Origin: Streptomyces humicola
Lineage (GTDB): Bacteria; Actinomycetota; Actinomycetes; Streptomycetales; Streptomycetaceae
Assembly: GCF_024436035.1 (NCBI RefSeq)
Contig: NZ_JANFNG010000001.1
Location: 637,689-701,688, forward strand
Reading direction: 5' to 3'
DNA length: 64,000 nucleotides
Positions 54,201 to 62,428 of this stretch are shown in pieces. Position 1 is the stretch's first letter, and each line of letters begins with the position of its first letter. The notes under the pieces were generated by a model, which did not search any database, was not told where the DNA came from, and saw nothing but the letters and a program-made list of their open reading frames with translations. The position numbers and the translations under genes are program-made.

Positions 54201-54587
54201 ATGTCGAGCACCCTCCTCAGGAAGGCGGCCGTCACCGGCGCCGCTGCGGTCGCCGTACTCTTCGGCTCGGCGGCGGCCGCGAGCGCGCAGGCTCCCGCCG
54301 ATGCCGCGAGCAGCGCCATCGCCGTCGCGGACCACGGCTACTGGTTCTGCCACCCTGGCTGGGAGCACGGCGGCCCGGGCTGGCGTGACCACTGCCGCCG
54401 CTTCCACCACTGCCGCCGCTTCCACCACGGGTGGTGCCGCGGGTACCGCCACCGCGACCACGGTTACGACCACCGCGACCATGGTTACGAGCCCCGCGAC
54501 CATGGTTACGAGCCCCGCGATCATGGTTACGACCACGGCTACCACCGCGGCTTCCACCCCCGGTCCGGCTTCGTAGCCTGGCGGTGA
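54201..54587 (+). CDS. Secreted His/Tyr/Arg-rich repeat protein
   Basis: A 128-residue exported protein. The signal peptide (LLRKAAVTGAAAVAVLFGSA, cleavage near ASAQA) is followed by HGYWFCHPGWEHGGPGW and Cys/His-rich stretches (HCRRFHHCRRFHHGWCRGYR). Six or so DHGY units then follow with spacers DHR and EPR. The high His content and paired Cys suggest metal binding; the DHGY tract is repeated at DNA level (21-bp units around 54470-54530). AAAGGAAA precedes ATG 54201. I know no characterised homologue. Confidence 0.72.
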   Translation: MSSTLLRKAAVTGAAAVAVLFGSAAAASAQAPADAASSAIAVADHGYWFCHPGWEHGGPGWRDHCRRFHHCRRFHHGWCRGYRHRDHGYDHRDHGYEPRDHGYEPRDHGYDHGYHRGFHPRSGFVAWR

Positions 54588-55082
54588 GGGAGCCTCTCGG
54601 GGCGGTGTGACGCCCGTCGTCGGTACGAGCAGGGCCCGGACATCGATGTCCGGGCCCTGCGCCGTTGCTGCGCTGTTACCGTTCTCCTACATTTTGTTGA
54701 ACCCTACAAGAACGAGGGGTAGGCGCGGGCAGATTCATGTGCGAATCCACAATGGCACTCGCTGTTGACCTGGGGCTTTACTTTCTGTCACATCACAGGT
54801 CGGATTCCGGCCGCATGGTCACCACCGAGCCCGGATGTCGGCACCCCGCTGCAGCGGGGAACAACGCCCCCCGCACCCGATGGTCACGCTTCGACTCGGT
54901 GCCAACGACGACACCACCCTGTCCGAGGCCACACCCGCCCCCGCCCCCTTCCCCTTCTCCGTTTCGCCGTACCGGTTTCTCCCCCCGCGGCGCCCGCACC
55001 ACCCCTCCGCAGGCCGTGGCCCCTGCGTGCGGGTCCTTCCGACATGTTCTCGTAGCTCAATCCTCAATCGCCGGAGGAAACG
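54588..55082. other. Spacer before the purine permease
   Basis: About 490 bases without a recognisable gene. It contains the terminator at 54629-54660, an AT-rich likely promoter around 54690-54720 and a 16-bp palindrome, CCCCGCTGCAGCGGGG (54844-54859), that could fold in the leader. CGGAGGAAACG at its right end is the ribosome site of the permease. Confidence 0.5.
54629..54660. terminator. Strong terminator hairpin
   Basis: A perfect 32-base palindrome with 16-base arms, the left being GCAGGGCCCGGACATC. It lies 42 bases after the His-rich repeat gene. Confidence 0.85.
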
Positions 55083-56543
55083 ATGCGGTTGCCACAGTCG
55101 TCCAGTACGGGCGAGATCCACCCCGTTGACGAGGTCCCCCCGCCTCCTCGGCTCGCCATCCTCAGCCTGCAGCACGTCTTCATCATGTACGCGGGCGCCG
55201 TGGCCGTTCCGTTCATCGTGGGCAGCGCGCTCAAGCTGAGCAATGAGACCATCGCGCTGCTGGTCAACGCGGACCTGCTGGTCGCCGGTATCGCCACCAT
55301 CATCCAGGCCGTCGGCATCTCGAAGATCTTCGGTGTACGGCTGCCGGTCGTCGCGGGCGCGACGTTCACCGTGGTCAGCCCGATGATCACCATCGCAGCC
55401 AAGCACGGTCTTCCGACGGTTTACGGGGCCATGCTCGCCTCCGGGGTCTTCGGCCTGATCATCGCCAAGCCGTTCTCCAAGATGATCAAGTACTTCCCGC
55501 CGCTGGTCTCCGGCACCGTGATCACCATCATCGGCCTGTCGCTGATAGGCCCAGGCGCCGGGATGATCGCGGGCGAGGACACCGGCGCCAAGGACTACGG
55601 CCAGATCTCGCACATTGCGCTCGGCTTCGGCGTGATCGCCATGATCGTCGTCTTCAGCAAGGCGCTGCGAGGTTTCTTCGGCCAGATCGCCCCGCTGCTC
55701 GCGATCGTGGTCGGCAGCATCATCGCCATCCCGATGCACCTGTTCCAGCTGCAGGGGGTCTCCAGCGCACCGTGGTTCGGCATTTCCTCGCCGTTCCACT
55801 TCGGCGCGCCGCGGTTCGACGCCGCCGCGATCATCTCGATGTGCATCGTGATGCTGGTGACGTACACCGAGTCCACCGCCGACATGCTCGCGGTGGCCGA
55901 GATGACGGACCGCAGGATCACCGAAGCCGACATCGCCCGCGGCCTTGCCACCGACGGCCTTTCGGCGGTGCTCGGCGGCTGCATGAACTCCTTCCCCGAC
56001 ACCGCCTACGCCGAGAATGTCGGCCTGGTGCAGATGACGGGCGTGCGCAGCCGCTGGGTGGTCGCCGGTGCGGGCGTCGTCCTGCTGGTCATGGGACTTG
56101 TGCCGAAGGTCGGCGCGTTCGTTGCCGCCGTGCCGCAGATGGTGGTCGGCGGCGCGGCACTGGTGATGTTCGCCATGGTCACCGCCGTCGGCATCCAGAC
56201 CCTGAAGAAGGTCGACTTCCGGGGCAACCACAACCTGCTGGTGGTCGCGGTCTCGCTCGGCGTGGGCATGCTGCCGGCAGTCGCCACCGACCAGTTCGGC
56301 AACGAGGTGTTCTTCAAGAACTTCCCCGGCTGGACGCAGACCATCTTCGGCAGCCCCATCACCATCACCGTGATCCTCGCCTTCACGCTCAACCTCCTCT
56401 TCAACCACCTCGGGGTGGGAATGCCCCGCGAGGAGCGCGAGGAGCGCGAGGACGAGGACAAGGAGGAGGGCGAGGAGAAGGATAAGGCCCTCACCTCGGT
56501 GTCCGGGGACGATGCTCAGACAGAGGCCCCCGCGACGTCGTAG
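55083..56543 (+). CDS. NCS2-family xanthine/uric acid permease
   Basis: A 486-residue nucleobase:cation symporter-2 with about 14 hydrophobic segments. The family signature is AENVGLVQMTGVRSRWV (QNxGxxxxTxVxSR, here AEN). FIMYAGAVAVPFIVGSAL in helix 1 and VTYTESTADMLAVAEMTDR in helix 8 are typical of xanthine/urate transporters. The C-terminal cytoplasmic tail is extremely charged (REEREEREDEDKEEGEEKDK). ATG 55083 has GGAGGAAA upstream. Confidence 0.9.
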   Translation: MRLPQSSSTGEIHPVDEVPPPPRLAILSLQHVFIMYAGAVAVPFIVGSALKLSNETIALLVNADLLVAGIATIIQAVGISKIFGVRLPVVAGATFTVVSPMITIAAKHGLPTVYGAMLASGVFGLIIAKPFSKMIKYFPPLVSGTVITIIGLSLIGPGAGMIAGEDTGAKDYGQISHIALGFGVIAMIVVFSKALRGFFGQIAPLLAIVVGSIIAIPMHLFQLQGVSSAPWFGISSPFHFGAPRFDAAAIISMCIVMLVTYTESTADMLAVAEMTDRRITEADIARGLATDGLSAVLGGCMNSFPDTAYAENVGLVQMTGVRSRWVVAGAGVVLLVMGLVPKVGAFVAAVPQMVVGGAALVMFAMVTAVGIQTLKKVDFRGNHNLLVVAVSLGVGMLPAVATDQFGNEVFFKNFPGWTQTIFGSPITITVILAFTLNLLFNHLGVGMPREEREEREDEDKEEGEEKDKALTSVSGDDAQTEAPATS

Positions 56544-56660
56544 CGGCAGGGCCTATGGTGAGCGGTGCGCGCAGCCGTCGTGGCCGACAGGCAATCCGCA
56601 TGTCGGCCACGACGGCCGCCGAAGACCCTGTTCGGCATCACCGAAAAGGACATATCGCCC

Positions 56661-58115
56661 ATGCCGCTCAAGCGCCCGCATCACCACCGCGACGCCAGCA
56701 CTCACCTGAGGGTGAACCCGGTCTTCAGCCGGGAGCCGATCCATGTTCCCCGGTTCGAGCTGCCGGACGACGGCATGGACCCGGAGACGGCGTACCAGAT
56801 CGTCCACGACGAACTCATGCTCGACGGCAACGCACGGCTGAACCTCGCCACCTTCGTCAGCACCTGGGCCGAGCCCCAGGCCCAGCAGCTGATGGCCGAG
56901 TGCGCCGAGAAGAACATGATCGACAAGGACGAGTACCCGCAGACCGCCGAGGTCGAGGCGCGGTGCGTGCACATGCTCGCCGAGCTGTGGAACGCACCCG
57001 ATGCACACGCGGCAGTGGGCTGCTCCACCACCGGCTCCAGCGAGGCGGCGATGCTCGCGGGTCTGGCGCTCAAGCGCCGCTGGCAGCACCGCAGGCGCGC
57101 CGAGGGCAAGCCGGCCGACCGCCCCAACGTCGTGATGGGCATCAACGTCCAGGTGTGCTGGGAGAAGTTCGCCGACTACTTCGAGGTCGAGCCGCGGTAC
57201 GTCCCGATGGAGGGCAACCGTTACCACATGTCGGCCGAGGGCGCGGCCGCCCTGTGCGACGAGAACACCATCGGCGTGATCGCGGTACTCGGCTCGACGT
57301 TCGACGGGAGCTACGAGCCGGTCGCCGAGATATCCGCCGCGCTCGACGAACTGCAGGAGCGCACCGGCGTCGACGTCCCCGTCCACGTCGACGGAGCTTC
57401 GGGCGCGATGATCGCCCCCTTCCTCGACCCCGACCTCGCCTGGGACTTCCGCCTGCCGCGGGTCGCCTCCATCAACACCTCCGGGCACAAGTACGGCCTG
57501 GTGATGCCGGGCGTCGGCTGGGCGCTGTGGCGCGACGCGGAGGCGCTCCCCGACGACCTCGTCTTCCACGTCAACTACCTCGGCGGCGACATGCCGACCT
57601 TCGCCCTCAACTTCTCCCGGCCCGGTGCCCAGGTGATCGCGCAGTACTACAACTTCCTGCGCCTCGGCTTCGAGGGCTACCGCCGCGTCCAGCAGACCTG
57701 CCGTGACGTCGCCGTGCGCCTCGCCAAGGAGATCGCCGAGATCGGTCCGTTCACCCTCCTCACCGACGGCAGCGAGCTTCCCGTCTTCGCCTTCACCGTC
57801 AACGACGACATCACCAACTTCTCCGTCTTCGACGTCTCCGCGGCCCTGCGCGAGCGCGGCTGGCTCGTCCCGGCGTACACCTTCCCCGACAACCGCACCG
57901 ACCTCGCCGCGCTGCGCGTCGTCATCCGCAATGGCTTCGGACACGACCTCGCCGACCTCTTCCTCGAGGATCTGCGCCGCGTCCTGCCCCGCCTGCAGGC
58001 ACAGGCGCAGCCGCACCGCGACGTCACCGACGCCGGTGCCTTCGCGCACGGCACCGAGGCCGCCACCACGGAGCGCCGCACCGACGCCAAGCCCGCCGCC
58101 CCGGCGAGCGCCTGA
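56661..58115 (+). CDS. gadB: Glutamate decarboxylase
   Basis: A 484-residue PLP enzyme that converts glutamate to GABA, consuming a proton. The PLP Lys is Lys277 in INTSGHKYGLVMPG, and VGCSTTGSSEAAMLAG and VHVDGASGAMIAPFL are the cofactor- and substrate-binding blocks. PLKRPHHHRDASTHLRVNPV is a family-typical start. AAAGGA lies ten bases before ATG 56661. The C-terminus is Ala/Thr-rich. No adjacent GadC antiporter is present, although an APC permease lies 2.4 kb away on the opposite strand. Confidence 0.93.
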   Translation: MPLKRPHHHRDASTHLRVNPVFSREPIHVPRFELPDDGMDPETAYQIVHDELMLDGNARLNLATFVSTWAEPQAQQLMAECAEKNMIDKDEYPQTAEVEARCVHMLAELWNAPDAHAAVGCSTTGSSEAAMLAGLALKRRWQHRRRAEGKPADRPNVVMGINVQVCWEKFADYFEVEPRYVPMEGNRYHMSAEGAAALCDENTIGVIAVLGSTFDGSYEPVAEISAALDELQERTGVDVPVHVDGASGAMIAPFLDPDLAWDFRLPRVASINTSGHKYGLVMPGVGWALWRDAEALPDDLVFHVNYLGGDMPTFALNFSRPGAQVIAQYYNFLRLGFEGYRRVQQTCRDVAVRLAKEIAEIGPFTLLTDGSELPVFAFTVNDDITNFSVFDVSAALRERGWLVPAYTFPDNRTDLAALRVVIRNGFGHDLADLFLEDLRRVLPRLQAQAQPHRDVTDAGAFAHGTEAATTERRTDAKPAAPASA

Positions 58116-58126
58116 GCTCCCCGCTG

Positions 58127-58157
58127 CGCCGTCGCGCCGGAGGTCGGCGCGACGGCG
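58127..58157 (+). terminator. Terminator of the glutamate decarboxylase gene
   Basis: A 12-bp perfect stem (CGCCGTCGCGCC and its complement) with a 7-base loop, 12 bases after the gadB stop. Confidence 0.8.
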
Positions 58158-58214
58158 TTACGCGGTCGGCGAAAGAGGGCGCCCGGGGCACGGCCCGGAT
58201 CCGACAGTGGATCC

Positions 58215-58979
58215 ATGCTCAACAGCGTCGCCGTGCTCTCCGACATCCACGGTGTGCTGCCTGCCCTGGAGGCGGTGCTCGCCGAACCCGACGTCGCGGC
58301 GGCCGACCGCCTCGTGCTCACCGGCGACATCGCCGCCGGCCCCCAGCCGGTCCAGGTCCTCGACCTGCTGACCGGGCTGGGCGAGCGCGTCGTGTGGGTC
58401 AAGGGCAATGCCGACCGTGAGCTGGTCGAGTACCGCCGTACAGGGCGCACCTCGATCCCCGACCCCATCGCCCCCTGGGCCGCGGAGCAACTGCGCGAGG
58501 ACCACCTCGACCTGCTCGCCGCTCTGCCCGCCTCACTCACCCTGCCGGTGCGCGGCCTCGGCGAGGTGCTGTTCTGCCACGCAACGCCCCGCGACGACGA
58601 AGAAGTCGTCCTCGTCGACTCCCGCCTCGACCGATGGCAGGACGTGCTCGACGGGCTCGAGACCGAAGTCCGTACGGTGGTCTGCGGCCATACGCACATG
58701 CCGTTCGTCCGCCTCGCGCTCGGCAGACTGATCGTCAATCCCGGGAGCATCGGCATGCCGTACGGGCGGGCCGGTGCGCACTGGGCACTGCTCGGCCCAG
58801 GCGCTCAGCTGCGCACCACGCCGTTCGACCTCGATTCCGCCGTCGACCGGATCGCAGCGGAGTGCACCTACTCCGGTGCCGCCGAGTGGGCGGAGTACTA
58901 CCTGCGTTCCCGCGCCACCGACCGCGAGGCCCTGGAGGCGTTCGGCCCGCGCGACGGCCGTGACACGCAGATCTGCTGA
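58215..58979 (+). CDS. Small metallophosphoesterase (YfcE/MJ0936-like)
   Basis: A 254-residue calcineurin-fold phosphoesterase. Motifs are VLSDIHGVLPALEAVL (DxH), LTGDIAAGP (GD), VKGNADREL (GN[H/A]D), FCHATPRDD and VVCGHTHMPFVR. The form is that of small DHH/YfcE-type phosphodiesterases acting in the cytoplasm. It has its own start 57 bases after the gadB terminator and converges on the MFS gene (7-base gap). The substrate is not predictable. Confidence 0.88.
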   Translation: MLNSVAVLSDIHGVLPALEAVLAEPDVAAADRLVLTGDIAAGPQPVQVLDLLTGLGERVVWVKGNADRELVEYRRTGRTSIPDPIAPWAAEQLREDHLDLLAALPASLTLPVRGLGEVLFCHATPRDDEEVVLVDSRLDRWQDVLDGLETEVRTVVCGHTHMPFVRLALGRLIVNPGSIGMPYGRAGAHWALLGPGAQLRTTPFDLDSAVDRIAAECTYSGAAEWAEYYLRSRATDREALEAFGPRDGRDTQIC

Positions 58980-58986
58980 CTTTCCG

Positions 58987-60450
58987 TCACATCACGCCGC
59001 CGGTGCCACGCGCCTGACGCTCGTAGAGATGGACGATCTCCTCCACGGGCAGGCCCTTGGTCTCGGGCAGGAACTTGGCCACGAAGACGATGGCCACGAC
59101 GCACAGACCGGCGAAGCAGACCAGCACCCAGGCCAGGCCGATGCCCGTCTGCCAGGTGGGGAAGACCTCGATCAGCGCGAAGTTGGCCAGCCAGTCCACG
59201 GTCGCGCCGATGGACGCCGCCCGACCGCGCACCTCGGTCGGGAACGTCTCGCCCTGGATCAGCCAGCCGGTGCCGCCGACCCCGATGGCGAATGCCGCGA
59301 TGAACACGTCGAGACCGATCATCACCACGACGATTTCGGTCGTGCCGGAGAGGAAAGTGAGACCGGCAGCCGCGACCAGCATGGCGATCGTCATTCCCGT
59401 ATAGCCGCCCATCGCGATGCGGCGGCGCCCCCAGCGGTCGATGTACTTGAAACCGAAATACGTGGCACCGACGTTGACCGCGCTCATGATGGCGGTGACT
59501 TCGACGCCGGCGATCGCCGCATCCACCTTCGATCCGTGCGCGCTCTGGAAGAGCGGTGCGAGAAGATGCGGCCCGTAGTAGAGCGGCACGTTGATGCCGG
59601 TGATCTGCTGGAAGATGAAGAACACGCTCACGACGATCACGGCCCGCCGCACGCCCGGCGTCCATTGGCTGATGCCTTCGCGTCCCTTTCGCTGTTCCTC
59701 GATCGCCGCGATCTCCGCGGCGGTCCGTTCCACTTGGTCGATCGTCACATCGACGCCGAGTTTGGCGAGCGCCCGCTTGACGTCCGCGTAGCGGCCCCTG
59801 CCCAGCAGCCACCGCGGCGACTCCGGCATGCGGGTGCGCAGCACGAGTCCCGCGAACGCCGGTACCGCGCCGAGACCGAACATCAGCCGCCAGTCCGCAC
59901 CGCGCGCATGATGCGGCAGCGACCAGAGGATCACCATTGCGACCAGGTAGGAGACGAGAATTCCCACGGTGATCATCCACTGCTGGAGCATGGCCAGCGC
60001 CCCGCGCCGCTCTCGCGGTGCGTACTCCGAGATGTAGGCGGTCGCGATCGCCGAGTCGGCGCCGATCGCGAGGCCGATGAGGGTACGGGCGCCCAGCAGC
60101 ACGTACGAGTTCCAGGTGAACGCGGACAGCAGCGCACCCACCATGTAGATGCCGGCGTCCACGATCAGCAGGGACTTGCGGCCGAAATGGTCGGTGAGCG
60201 GACCGGCGAGGATCGCACCGACCGCGGCGCCCACGGAGGCCCCGGCCACCAGATAGCCGAGCGCGAACCCGCTCAGCGGATACGGAATGAAGTTCAGTGC
60301 GGAACCGATATTCGCCGTGTCGTAGCCGAACAGAAAGCCGCCGATGGTCGCCAGCAGCGTCAGCGACCAGTAGAACGTCGTCGGGGCCCGGCGGTCCAAT
60401 TGCGACAGTACGTTCTCGTTCTGAGTGGGATTCACGCTCACGACGCCCAT
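58987..60450 (-). CDS. MFS sugar porter
   Basis: A 487-residue 12-helix transporter of the sugar porter family. It has GFLFGYDTANIGSALNFI in helix 1, GPLTDHFGRKSLLIVDAG, PESPRWLLGRGRY at the central loop, DRWGRRRIAMGGYTG after helix 8 and PETKGLPVEEIVHLYER near the C-terminus. The substrate is a sugar or polyol, perhaps myo-inositol-like. ATG 60450 follows GGAG. It lies 29 bases downstream of the APC permease gene, so the two form an operon. Confidence 0.9.
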   Translation of the reverse strand: MGVVSVNPTQNENVLSQLDRRAPTTFYWSLTLLATIGGFLFGYDTANIGSALNFIPYPLSGFALGYLVAGASVGAAVGAILAGPLTDHFGRKSLLIVDAGIYMVGALLSAFTWNSYVLLGARTLIGLAIGADSAIATAYISEYAPRERRGALAMLQQWMITVGILVSYLVAMVILWSLPHHARGADWRLMFGLGAVPAFAGLVLRTRMPESPRWLLGRGRYADVKRALAKLGVDVTIDQVERTAAEIAAIEEQRKGREGISQWTPGVRRAVIVVSVFFIFQQITGINVPLYYGPHLLAPLFQSAHGSKVDAAIAGVEVTAIMSAVNVGATYFGFKYIDRWGRRRIAMGGYTGMTIAMLVAAAGLTFLSGTTEIVVVMIGLDVFIAAFAIGVGGTGWLIQGETFPTEVRGRAASIGATVDWLANFALIEVFPTWQTGIGLAWVLVCFAGLCVVAIVFVAKFLPETKGLPVEEIVHLYERQARGTGGVM

Positions 60451-60479
60451 TCTGCTCCAGCAGTGGGCGCCATTCGTGG

Positions 60480-62060
60480 CTATACGCGCGGCAGCGGGTG
60501 CGTGGCGAGATGACGCCCGGAGTCGTGGACGCCGCGAAGATAGGCGGCCAGACCCATCACGGCCACCACGACGGAGTCCCACGGCGCCGGAAGGATCCCG
60601 GAGCCCCCGAAGCTGCCCGCCGCGGAAAGGACCAGCAGCGCGACCAGATAGCCGACGAGCCAGGCGCCGGCCGCGAGATCGGCCGGATCGCGATCGCGGC
60701 GGAGCTGCTGATAGGCGTAGACGAGCGCGGAGACGAAGAGCACGGGCAATGCGACGCGCAGCTCGTGCCAGCCGGCCCAGTAGAAGATCAGAGTCGCTAT
60801 GACGAAGGCCACCGGCGCGATCAGCCGGGTGCCGCGCACCCAGTCCGCCATGCGCCCGGGGTCGGCGCGCCGCACCGAGGCCTCCGAGACGACACTGATC
60901 GAGTAGGCGAACAGCCCGAGCACGCTGGTGGCCGCCACGATCGACTGCCAGTTGCCGAACGGCAGCAGGAACGCGGCGCCGATCACGAAGTTCACCGCGA
61001 GGGCCCGGCGCGGCACGCCGGAGCCCGGGTGCACCTTGACCACCGCTTCGGGCAGCAGCCCGTTCTTACCGAGCGCGTAGGCCTCCCGGCTGGTCTCGGC
61101 CGTGAAGACCAGTGCCGATCCGCCCGGTGAAGCGATGGCGTCGGCGTACAGGATCCAGGTGAGCCATGTGAGGTTGAGCGAGGTGGCCAGCTCGGCAAAG
61201 GGCGAGCTGAAGTTGACTCCGTGCCAGCCCGCGCCGAGGGACTTCGCCGGAACCGCGGCGATGAACGCCACCTGCAACGCGAGATAGAGCACCATCGACA
61301 GCAGCAGCGCCGTGAGCACCGCCCGCGGGATGTCCCGCCGCGGGTCGCGGGCCTCGCCGGCCAGGTCGATCGGGCCCTGGAACCCGGTGTACGCGTAGAC
61401 GATCCCGGCGGTGGCGATCGCGGACAGCGGTGCGGAGTACCCGTAGGGCGCGAACCCGCCGTGGCCGGAGAAGTTGTGGGCGTCGAACCCCGATGCGAGC
61501 AGCGCGATCACCGTGATCGTGGGAACGGCGAACTTCGCGATCGTCACCGCCAGATTGACGTGGGCGAACAGCTGCACGCCGAACCAGTTCAGCGCCACCA
61601 GCAACGCCATGATCATCAGGCCGAGCAGCACCCCACTGGTGGTGAGCCGGGTGCCGTGGAAGAGCCCCGGGACGTACTTGCTCGCGTACTGCAGGATCGC
61701 CGCCGACTCGCTCGGCGGATTGGTCGCGTACGCCACCCAGATGCCCCAACCGACCAGCGTCGCCACCAGCCGCCCCGAGGTGTACAGCGGCCACCGGACC
61801 AGCCCGCCGGCCTCCGGCATCGACGCGCCGAGCTCGACCATCACCAGCGCTATCAGCACCAGCGCCAGGCCGCCGACCACCCAGGTGATCAGCGAGGCGG
61901 GGCCGGCGATGCGCGCCGCGTGCATCGGGCTGAGCAGCCACCCGGAGCCGATCACGCCGCCGAAGGCGACGGCGGTCAGCTGCCAGAAGCCCAGACGCCG
62001 GCGCAGCCGCTGGTCCTCGGACCTGCTGCGGTCGTCGTCGACGGCGACACGGATCGTCAT
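60480..62060 (-). CDS. APC-superfamily amino acid permease
   Basis: A 526-residue permease with 12-14 hydrophobic segments. The substrate-binding helix 1 motif is FGGVIGSGWLLSPMHAARIA, and FQGPIDLAGEARDPRRDIPR is the helix 6-7 loop typical of APC proteins (GFE-like reads GFQ). NGLLPEAVVKVHPGSGVPRR is the helix 8-9 loop. Its substrate may be an amino acid or amine. It is the first gene of a two-gene leftward operon and is divergent from the dehydrogenase gene. Confidence 0.88.
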   Translation of the reverse strand: MTIRVAVDDDRSRSEDQRLRRRLGFWQLTAVAFGGVIGSGWLLSPMHAARIAGPASLITWVVGGLALVLIALVMVELGASMPEAGGLVRWPLYTSGRLVATLVGWGIWVAYATNPPSESAAILQYASKYVPGLFHGTRLTTSGVLLGLMIMALLVALNWFGVQLFAHVNLAVTIAKFAVPTITVIALLASGFDAHNFSGHGGFAPYGYSAPLSAIATAGIVYAYTGFQGPIDLAGEARDPRRDIPRAVLTALLLSMVLYLALQVAFIAAVPAKSLGAGWHGVNFSSPFAELATSLNLTWLTWILYADAIASPGGSALVFTAETSREAYALGKNGLLPEAVVKVHPGSGVPRRALAVNFVIGAAFLLPFGNWQSIVAATSVLGLFAYSISVVSEASVRRADPGRMADWVRGTRLIAPVAFVIATLIFYWAGWHELRVALPVLFVSALVYAYQQLRRDRDPADLAAGAWLVGYLVALLVLSAAGSFGGSGILPAPWDSVVVAVMGLAAYLRGVHDSGRHLATHPLPRV

Positions 62061-62292
62061 TTCGGCGCTCCCCTCCGCGACGGGCCTGCTCCGTGGCCCG
62101 CGGAGGAACGCCTACCGCAAAGGGGAGCCGGTCAACCCTGGAAGGGACGCTTCCGGCCGATTCGGGTGATCGCGAGCACCCGGTGAGGGCTCAGGCCGCC
62201 CCGCGCCGGGGAAGGGCGCCGGAGGGTAGGGGACGGGTCGCGCCATGGCTGCCGTTGCTGATGGATCTCCGTCGGACCGTACCTCGCGCTTT

Positions 62293-62305
62293 CGGAAACT
62301 TTCCG
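62293..62305. promoter_or_regulatory. LacI-like inverted repeat CGGAAACTTTCCG
   Basis: The sequence is symmetric around a central C (CGGAAA-C-TTTCCG). It resembles CGAAA-N-TTTCG sites used by LacI-type sugar regulators of streptomycetes. No regulator gene is in the window. Confidence 0.5.
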
Positions 62306-62363
62306 TCCCGCTGAAATGCGGCGTATTCCGTGAATCGGCCAGTAGTGTTGGGAGTGTTGACCC

Positions 62364-62378
62364 GTATGTTCCACATAC
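62364..62378. promoter_or_regulatory. Inverted repeat GTATGT-TCC-ACATAC over the promoter
   Basis: This perfect 6-3-6 repeat lies just after the TTGACC box, where a -35/-10 spacer would be, about 50 bases before the dehydrogenase start. It is well placed for repression. Confidence 0.55.
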
Positions 62379-62428
62379 ATACCGTCACCGGATATCGGAA
62401 GCGCGCCGATTGTTTCGGAGATGCTCAC

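Larger units (their letters stand above)
62061..62428. promoter_or_regulatory. Divergent control region between the permease and dehydrogenase genes
   Basis: 368 bases without a gene. It carries two inverted repeats on the dehydrogenase side (62293-62305 and 62364-62378) and a likely -35 TTGACC at 62357-62362. Confidence 0.55.

Noticed and set aside
54844-54859. Palindrome CCCCGCTGCAGCGGGG as a purine riboswitch element
   Set aside because: There is no conserved purine-aptamer core around it and it is a single hairpin 220 bases before the permease start.
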